From Caulobacter sp. CCH9-E1 (lineage in GTDB: Bacteria > Pseudomonadota > Alphaproteobacteria > Caulobacterales > Caulobacteraceae): a DNA stretch of 18,420 nucleotides. Position 1 is the first letter of the stretch, and the number at the start of each line of letters is the position of its first letter. The notes under the pieces were generated by a model. It was not told where the DNA came from. It made no database searches and worked only from the letters and a program-made list of their open reading frames with translations. Location of the stretch: assembly GCF_001556515.1 (NCBI RefSeq), contig NZ_LSJA01000223.1, positions 1 to 18,420 on the forward strand, written 5' to 3'. Below are positions 13,273-18,420 of this stretch, piece after piece. Made by a program: the position numbers and the translations under genes.

Positions 13273-15417
13273 ATGCGTCTGATCGCCTTGGCCCTCGGGC
13301 TCTTGCTCATGACCGCCCCGGCCGCCCGGGCGGAAGACGGCTATGACCTTTGGCTGCGCTACAAGCCGGTCGAAGCCTCGGCCAAGGGCGCCTACGCCGC
13401 CCGCGCCGCCGCCATCGCCCCGACCCGCGACGCCCCGACCATGAAGGTCGCCCGCGCCGAGCTGGAGCGCGGCCTGACGGGCCTCGTCGGCAAGCCGGCC
13501 GAGGCCGCCGCTGGGACGCGCGACGGGGTGATCCTGCTGGGCGCGGCCTCCGATCCGGCGATCGCCAAGCTGGACCTGCCGCTTAAAAGCCTGGGCGAGG
13601 ACGGCTACCTGATCCGCACCCTGCCGGTGAACGGCAAGGCCACCACGGTGATCGCCGCCAACCGCGACATCGGCGTGCTGTATGGCGTGTTCCGGTATCT
13701 GGAGCTGATCCAGACCCGTCAGCCGGTCGCCAGCCTCGACCTCGCCAGCGCGCCCAAGGTCAAGCTGCGCATGCTGAACCACTGGGACAACCTGAACCGC
13801 ACGGTCGAGCGCGGCTATTCTGGCCAGTCGATCTTCGACTGGTGGAAGCTGCCTGATCACGTCGATCCGCGCATGGTCGACTACGCTCGGGCCAACGCCT
13901 CGCTGGGCGTCAACGGGACGGTGCTGAATAACGTCAACGCCAAGGCCGACAGCCTGACCGCGCCGTTCATCGCCAAGGCCGCCGCCCTGGCCGACACCTT
14001 CCGGCCCTACGGCGTCAAGGTCTATCTGTCGGCTCGCTTCTCGGCCCCGATCGAGATCGGCGGCCTGAAGACCGCCGACCCGCTGGACCCGGCCGTCCGC
14101 GCCTTCTGGAAGGCCAAGGCCGACGAGATCTACAAGGACATCCCCGACTTCGGCGGCTTCCTGGTCAAGGCCAATTCCGAGGGCCAGCCCGGCCCGCAGG
14201 ACTACGGCCGCACCCATGTCGACGGCGCGAACATGCTGGCGGAAGCCGTCGGCCCGCACGGCGGCGTCGTGATCTGGCGCGCCTTCGTCTATTCGCACGA
14301 ACAGCCCGACGACCGCGCCAAGCAGGGCTACACCGAGTTCAAGTCGTTCGACGGCCAGTTCGCCGACAATGTGGTCATCCAGGTCAAGAACGGCGCGATC
14401 GACTTCCAGCCGCGCGAGCCCTTCCACCCGCTGTTCGGGGCCATGCCCAAGAGCAACATCGGCATGGAGTTCCAGATCACCAAGGAATACCTCGGCTTCG
14501 CGACCCACCTCGTCTATCTGGGCCCGATGTTCGAGGAGACCCTGAAGGCCGACACCATGGTCAAGGGCAAGGGCTCGACGGTCGCCAAGGTGATCGACGG
14601 ATCGCTGGAAGGCCGCAAGCTGACGGCGATGGCGGGCGTCGCCAACATCGGCTCCGACCGCAACTGGAGCGGCTCGCAGTTCGACCAGGCCAACTGGTAC
14701 GTCTTCGGGCGCCTGGCCTGGGATCCGGAGGCCGACACCCGCGCCATCGCCCGCGACTGGGCCAAGATGACCTTCACCAACGACGAGCGCTTCGTGAAGC
14801 CCGCCGTGGACATGATGATGGGCTCGCGCGAGGCGGCGGTGGACTACATGACCCCGCTGGGCCTGCACCACCAGATGGGCGAGGGCCACCACTACGGCCC
14901 GGCGCCGTGGGTCAGCGGCGGTCCGCGCGCCGACTGGACCAGCGTCTACTACGCCAAGGCCAGCGCCGACGGCATCGGCTTCGACCGCACGCCGACGGGC
15001 AGCAACGCCACCAGCCAGTACGCGCCGCCGGTTGGGGCCTGCTTCGCCGACCTCAAGTGCGTCGACGAGAAGGACCTGCTGTGGTTCCACCACCTGCCTT
15101 GGGACTATCGCCTGAAGTCCGGCGACACCCTGTGGGACGGCATGGTCAAGTCCTACTCGCGCGGCGTCTCGTACGTGGACGGCATGAACCGCACCTGGGC
15201 CAGCCTGGCGCCGTATGTCGACGCCCCGCGCCACGCCGAGGTCGCCGACTTCCTGAAGATCCAGCGCAACGAGGCCCAGTGGTGGCGCGACGCCTCGATC
15301 GCCTGGTTCCAGACCTTCTCCAAGCGCCCGCTGCCGGCGGGCGAGAAGCCGCCGGAGAAGCCGCTGGAGTACTACCAGGGCCTCAAGTTCCGCTGGGCGC
15401 CGGGGAACGGGGGGTAG
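13273..15417 (+). CDS. aguA: Exported GH67 alpha-glucuronidase
   Basis: 714 residues. It releases (4-O-methyl)-D-glucuronic acid from the terminal xylose of xylo-oligosaccharides. A Sec signal peptide ends around residue 20 (ALALGLLLMTAPAARAEDG), so it acts in the periplasm or at the outer membrane, as in Cellvibrio rather than Geobacillus. The small N-terminal GH67 domain (to about 140) is followed by the barrel. Candidate catalytic residues are E303 in KANSEGQPGP (acid) and D377 in NGAIDFQPREP with E405 in QITKEYLG; the 28-residue D-E spacing matches characterised GH67 enzymes. The C-terminal helical domain is complete. GGGAG lies seven bases before the ATG. It is divergent from manD and leads the plus-strand gene set. 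Confidence 0.97.
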   Translation: MRLIALALGLLLMTAPAARAEDGYDLWLRYKPVEASAKGAYAARAAAIAPTRDAPTMKVARAELERGLTGLVGKPAEAAAGTRDGVILLGAASDPAIAKLDLPLKSLGEDGYLIRTLPVNGKATTVIAANRDIGVLYGVFRYLELIQTRQPVASLDLASAPKVKLRMLNHWDNLNRTVERGYSGQSIFDWWKLPDHVDPRMVDYARANASLGVNGTVLNNVNAKADSLTAPFIAKAAALADTFRPYGVKVYLSARFSAPIEIGGLKTADPLDPAVRAFWKAKADEIYKDIPDFGGFLVKANSEGQPGPQDYGRTHVDGANMLAEAVGPHGGVVIWRAFVYSHEQPDDRAKQGYTEFKSFDGQFADNVVIQVKNGAIDFQPREPFHPLFGAMPKSNIGMEFQITKEYLGFATHLVYLGPMFEETLKADTMVKGKGSTVAKVIDGSLEGRKLTAMAGVANIGSDRNWSGSQFDQANWYVFGRLAWDPEADTRAIARDWAKMTFTNDERFVKPAVDMMMGSREAAVDYMTPLGLHHQMGEGHHYGPAPWVSGGPRADWTSVYYAKASADGIGFDRTPTGSNATSQYAPPVGACFADLKCVDEKDLLWFHHLPWDYRLKSGDTLWDGMVKSYSRGVSYVDGMNRTWASLAPYVDAPRHAEVADFLKIQRNEAQWWRDASIAWFQTFSKRPLPAGEKPPEKPLEYYQGLKFRWAPGNGG

Positions 15418-15422
15418 GGTTT

Positions 15423-15546
15423 CCTTCTCCCCTTGCGGGAGAAGGTGTCGGCGCAGCCGACGGATGAGGGGTTTCTCGGCGCGGCCCGCGCGACCCCTCA
15501 CCCGGCCCTTCGGGCCACCCTCTCCCGCAAGGGGAGGGGGAAGGGG
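15423..15546. repeat. Family B dispersed palindrome, copy 2
   Basis: The left arm starts CCTTCTCCCCTTGCGGGAGA and GGTGTCGGCGCAGCCGACGG. The right arm carries CCCCTCACCCGGCCC and CTCTCCCGCAAGGGGAGGGG. It matches 2600-2722 over most of its length. It begins five bases after the alpha-glucuronidase stop codon and probably forms its 3' end. Confidence 0.87.
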
Positions 15547-15607
15547 CTAGCGGATCAGCCTTCGCCGTGCGTCATCTTAAGCGACACCGTTAGCTTGAGG
15601 CCGCCCC

Positions 15608-16936
15608 ATGAAGCCCCTGTTCGCCGCCGCCGCCCTGGCCCTCGTTCTCGCCACTTCCGCCCAGGCCGCGCCCCAAATGGCGGTCAAGAACGCGCCCGCC
15701 ACGCTGAAGGTCATCGACGCCCAGCTCGACCGCGACTACCCGGCGCTGGAGGCGGTCTATAAGCAGATCCACGCCCATCCCGAGCTGGCCTTCCAGGAGG
15801 TCCAGACCGCCAAGACCCTGGCGACCGAGATGCGGGCTCTCGGCTTCACCGTCCTCGAGGGCGTCGGCAAGACCGGCGTCGTGGCGATCCTCAAGAACGG
15901 CGACGGACCCAAGGTGCTGATCCGCACCGAGATGGACGGCCTGCCGATGGAGGAGAAGTCGGGCCTGCCCTACGCCAGCCGGGCGACCGCGACCTGGCGC
16001 GACGGCCAGACCTTCGTCGCCCATTCCTGCGGCCACGACATCCACATGGCCGCCTGGCTGGGGACCGCCCGCCAGCTGGTGGCGATGAAGTCGAAGTGGA
16101 AGGGCACGCTGGTCTTCGTCGCCCAGCCGGCCGAGGAGGTCATCGGCGGCGCCAAGGCCATGCTGGCCGATGGCCTGTGGGACAAGATCGGCGGCAAGCC
16201 CGACTACGGCTTTGCTCTGCACGTGGGTAACGGCGTGGCGGGGGAGGTCTATTACAAGGCCGGCGTGATCAGCTCGACCTCGGACGGGCTGGACATCACC
16301 TTCAACGGCCGCGGCGGCCACGGTTCGATGCCATCGACGACGATCGATCCGGTGATGATGGCCGCCCGCTTCACCGTCGATGTCCAGAGCGTGATCAGCC
16401 GCGAGAAGGACCCCTCGGCGTTCGGCGTCGTGACGATCGGCTCGATCCAGGCCGGCAGCGCCGGCAACATCATCCCCGACAACGCCCGGGTGCGCGGCAC
16501 GGTCCGCACCCAGGACGACGCGGTGCGCGACAAGATCCTGGACGGCGTCAAGCGCACGGCCAAGGCGGTGGTCGACATGGCCGGCGCCCCACCCGCCGAC
16601 GTCAAGCTGAACCCCGGCGGCAAGATGGTGGTCAACGACCAGGCCCTGACCGACCGCACGGCGGCGGTGTTCAAGGCCGCGTTCGGCCCGCGCGCGGTGG
16701 CCCAGACCAAGCCCGGCTCTGCGTCCGAGGACTATTCGGAGTTCGTCATCGCCGGCGTGCCGTCGCTGTATTTCGGCATCGGCGGCTTCGACAAGGCGAT
16801 GGTCGAGAAGGCCGCGGCCGAGGGCAAGTCGTTGCCCAGCAACCACTCGCCGTTCTTCGCCCCCACGCCGGAGCCCAGCATCCGCACCGGCGTCGAGGCC
16901 ATGACCCTGGCCGTGCTGTCGGTGACGGGGAAGTAA
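15608..16936 (+). CDS. Exported M20-family amidohydrolase (hippurate/aminoacylase type)
   Basis: 442 residues. A signal peptide (MKPLFAAAALALVLATSAQA) sends it out of the cytoplasm. The M20 metal-site pattern is complete: C141 and H143 in HSCGHDIHMA, E176/E177 in QPAEEVIGGAKAM, H205 in ALHVGNG and H413 in NHSPFFAP, with SASEDYSEF in the conserved C-terminal segment. The dimerisation domain lies about residues 220-330 (GRGGHGSMP). Enzymes of this subfamily remove acyl groups from N-acyl amino acids or similar amides. GAGG lies seven bases before the ATG. It sits between two glucuronoxylan enzymes but has no evident sugar substrate. It may be a passenger gene or may act on an amide linked to plant material. 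Confidence 0.94.
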   Translation: MKPLFAAAALALVLATSAQAAPQMAVKNAPATLKVIDAQLDRDYPALEAVYKQIHAHPELAFQEVQTAKTLATEMRALGFTVLEGVGKTGVVAILKNGDGPKVLIRTEMDGLPMEEKSGLPYASRATATWRDGQTFVAHSCGHDIHMAAWLGTARQLVAMKSKWKGTLVFVAQPAEEVIGGAKAMLADGLWDKIGGKPDYGFALHVGNGVAGEVYYKAGVISSTSDGLDITFNGRGGHGSMPSTTIDPVMMAARFTVDVQSVISREKDPSAFGVVTIGSIQAGSAGNIIPDNARVRGTVRTQDDAVRDKILDGVKRTAKAVVDMAGAPPADVKLNPGGKMVVNDQALTDRTAAVFKAAFGPRAVAQTKPGSASEDYSEFVIAGVPSLYFGIGGFDKAMVEKAAAEGKSLPSNHSPFFAPTPEPSIRTGVEAMTLAVLSVTGK

Positions 16937-16960
16937 ACTCCAGCCTACGCCCATATTTCC

Positions 16961-17010
16961 GTGTCATCCCGGATAAGCGCTGCGCGCTTTCCGGGATGAC
17001 ACGGGTTTTT
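16961..17010 (+). terminator. Family A hairpin acting as terminator of the amidohydrolase gene
   Basis: The stem GTGTCATCCCGGA/TCCGGGATGACAC (13 bp), with a single bulged T, continues into AAGCGC/GCGCTT with a TGC loop (16961-17002). GGG and TTTTT follow (17006-17010). It is 24 bases after the stop codon. It is both a dispersed repeat copy and a good intrinsic terminator on the plus strand. Confidence 0.8.
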
Positions 17011-17040
17011 GGCGCGGGTGTTGAAAGTCCCTCTAATGGG

Positions 17041-17069
17041 TTGACCCCGTCGCCGGCCTAGGGTGATCT
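17041..17069 (+). promoter_or_regulatory. Probable promoter of the xylanase gene
   Basis: TTGACC (17041-17046) is followed by 17 bases and TGATCT (17064-17069). The -10 is weak, as expected for a regulated promoter. The predicted start near 17076 lies just before the palindromic operator. Confidence 0.4.
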
Positions 17070-17079
17070 GCCGTCAAAA

Positions 17080-17093
17080 TGGTAGCGCTACCG
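17080..17093 (+). promoter_or_regulatory. LacI/XylR-type operator of the xylanase gene
   Basis: TGGTAGCGCTACCG contains the perfect 12-bp palindrome GGTAGCGCTACC (17081-17092). It starts 11 bases after the predicted -10 box. As I recall, the core TAGCGCTACC is shared with the xylose-inducible xylX promoter of Caulobacter crescentus, whose repressor is the LacI-type XylR. No LacI-type gene is in this window, so the regulator must be encoded elsewhere. Confidence 0.65.
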
Positions 17094-17118
17094 CGCCGCC
17101 GATAAACGGGAGGCGCCC

Positions 17119-18282
17119 ATGGCTTCGAACATCATCGACCCCACGCGACGACAGGCTCTGGGACTCGCCGCCGGCGCCGCCGCCAGCCTTGTCGCGAGCC
17201 TGCCCCCCTCTGGCGCTTTCGCCGACGAGACACCGCTGCGCGATCTGGCCAAGGCCAAGGGCCTCTATTTCGGCTCGGCGGTCCCGGCCGGGCCGCCCGG
17301 CGCGACCACTGGCCCGTTCGAGGACGCCCGCCACCGCGCCATCCTGGCCCGCGAGTGCGGGGTGCTGGTCCCCGAGAACGAGCTGAAGTGGTACGTGGTC
17401 CGCCTGGCCGGGCCCGAGGCCTTCGACTTCAGCCGCGCCGACCGCATCGCCGCCTTCGCCAAGGAGAACGGCCAGGCCCTGCGCGGCCACACCCTGCTGT
17501 GGCACCACCCGCAGTGGTTCCCGGCCTGGACCAAGACCTACGACTTCGGCGCCCAGCCCGCCCAGGCGGCGGCCAAGATGGTCACCGAGCACATCCAGGC
17601 CCTGTGCGCGCGCTATCCGCAGATGATCTCGTGGGACGTGGTCAACGAGACGGTTGATCCCAAGGACGGCTCGATCCGCTCGACCTTCCTGTCGGACGCC
17701 ATGGGCAAGGAGGAGGTGCTGGACCTGTCCTTCCACGTCGCCCGCCAGGCCGCGCCCAAGGCTCGCCTCGTCTACAACGACTATATGAGCCAGGAGGTCG
17801 GCAACGAGAAGCACCGCTACGGTGTGCTCAAGCTCCTGGAAGGCTTCAGGAAACGCGGCACGCCCGTCGACGCCCTGGGCATCCAGAGCCACATCGGCGC
17901 CGAGAACGCCGACACCTTCACGGGCTTTGGCAAGCCGCAGGAGAAGGAGTGGACGGCGTTCCTGAACGACGTCACCGGCATGGGCTATGACCTCTTGGTC
18001 ACCGAGTTCGACGTCCACGACAAGGGCCTGCCCTACGAGTTCGGTCCCCGTGACGCGGCGGTGGCGGCCTACGCCAAGGCCTTCCTCGACCAGGTTCTCA
18101 GCTACCGCCAGACCAAGGAGGTTTTGGCCTGGGGCATGATCGACAAGTACTCATGGCTGCAGGGCCAGTGGCTGCGCGAGGACAAGAAGCCCAAGCGCCC
18201 GACCCTCTACGACGACGACTACAAGCCCAAGCCGTTGCGCGAGGCCGTGGCCGCCGCGCTGCGGGCCGCGCCGGCGCGGTAG
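17119..18282 (+). CDS. Tat-exported GH10 endo-1,4-beta-xylanase
   Basis: 387 residues. The N-terminus carries a twin-arginine signal (PTRRQALGLAAGAAASLVA), so the enzyme is probably exported folded via Tat. It is a single GH10 barrel with no carbohydrate-binding module. Landmarks are KGLYFGSAVPAG, the substrate-site segments VPENELKW and RGHTLLWHHPQWFP, the acid/base E177 in WDVVNETVDP, GIQSHIG, the nucleophile E296 in LVTEFDVHD, and KYSWLQG. It cleaves the xylan backbone to oligosaccharides that the TonB receptor could take up. GGGAGG lies five bases before the ATG. A XylR-type operator and a separate promoter sit upstream. It is probably transcribed alone, because a terminator precedes its promoter. 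Confidence 0.97.
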   Translation: MASNIIDPTRRQALGLAAGAAASLVASLPPSGAFADETPLRDLAKAKGLYFGSAVPAGPPGATTGPFEDARHRAILARECGVLVPENELKWYVVRLAGPEAFDFSRADRIAAFAKENGQALRGHTLLWHHPQWFPAWTKTYDFGAQPAQAAAKMVTEHIQALCARYPQMISWDVVNETVDPKDGSIRSTFLSDAMGKEEVLDLSFHVARQAAPKARLVYNDYMSQEVGNEKHRYGVLKLLEGFRKRGTPVDALGIQSHIGAENADTFTGFGKPQEKEWTAFLNDVTGMGYDLLVTEFDVHDKGLPYEFGPRDAAVAAYAKAFLDQVLSYRQTKEVLAWGMIDKYSWLQGQWLREDKKPKRPTLYDDDYKPKPLREAVAAALRAAPAR

Positions 18283-18306
18283 GGTTTTCTCTCACTCGAA
18301 ACACCC

Positions 18307-18420
18307 GTGTCATCCCGGCCGTAGCGCGAAGCGCGGAGAGCCGGGACCCAGGGGCGGCAAGCGCGGCGTTCCCGCACCCCCTGGGTCCCGGATAGCCTCT
18401 GCGAGGCTTCCGGGATGACA
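18307..18420. repeat. Family A dispersed palindrome, long form, cut by the window edge
   Basis: The outer arms GTGTCATCCCGG (18307-18318) and CCGGGATGACA (ending at 18420) pair. Inner arms CCGGGACCCAGGGG and CCCCTGGGTCCCGG form a second perfect stem. It begins 25 bases after the xylanase stop codon. It shares its ends with 1-30 and 16961-17002 but has a longer centre. Confidence 0.85.

Noticed and set aside
12295..15501. Minus-strand open frame of 1068 codons across aguA, the promoter region and part of manD
   Set aside because: It crosses the intergenic repeat and promoter in a single frame, matches no family and overlaps two certain genes. It is a GC-driven shadow.
15590..16954. Minus-strand open frame of 454 codons opposite the M20 amidohydrolase
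   Set aside because: The full M20 metal site is on the plus strand; the antisense product is a compositional artefact.

Overview
The window looks like a chromosomal segment of a high-GC alphaproteobacterium close to Caulobacter. The support is a TonB-dependent receptor of the Xanthomonas/Caulobacter type, very GC-rich third codon positions, a GCTAAATC-type -10 element, and close family matches throughout. I see no phage, plasmid or CRISPR signature and no RNA gene.

Layout. Left part (1-4530), mostly housekeeping: an exported M28 metallopeptidase (minus), a 79-residue flagellar axial-type protein (plus), carA for the small subunit of carbamoyl-phosphate synthase (minus) with an attenuator-like leader, and a small cysteine-rich DUF1272 protein (plus). 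Middle (4560-10490): a large TonB-dependent receptor (plus) with an elaborate promoter, a 44-residue single-helix membrane peptide, a HAD-family phosphatase that is probably leaderless, and a convergent acyltransferase-3 membrane protein (minus). Right part (10490-18290): a short doubtful ORF, a FadR-type GntR regulator, a ManD-type mannonate dehydratase (all minus), then divergently an exported GH67 alpha-glucuronidase, an exported M20 amidohydrolase and a Tat-exported GH10 xylanase (all plus).

How the genes fit together. The receptor, xylanase, alpha-glucuronidase, mannonate dehydratase and GntR regulator read as a glucuronoxylan utilisation locus. The xylanase cuts the backbone, the receptor probably imports the decorated oligosaccharides, the alpha-glucuronidase removes (methyl)glucuronic acid, and ManD acts in glucuronate breakdown. 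The regulatory DNA supports this. A 13-bp palindrome, GAGGTCNGACCAC, lies just upstream of the -35 box of both the receptor promoter and the manD promoter. LacI-type CG-centred palindromes lie at or near the predicted transcription starts of the receptor and the xylanase, with a weaker one at manD. I infer dual control by the local GntR protein (uronate signal) and a LacI-type xylose repressor encoded elsewhere.

The intergenic spaces carry four families of long dispersed palindromes, named A to D here. Most sit at gene ends. One family-D copy supplies the last residues and stop codons of two convergent genes. Two other D copies lie in inverted orientation around a 60-codon ORF.
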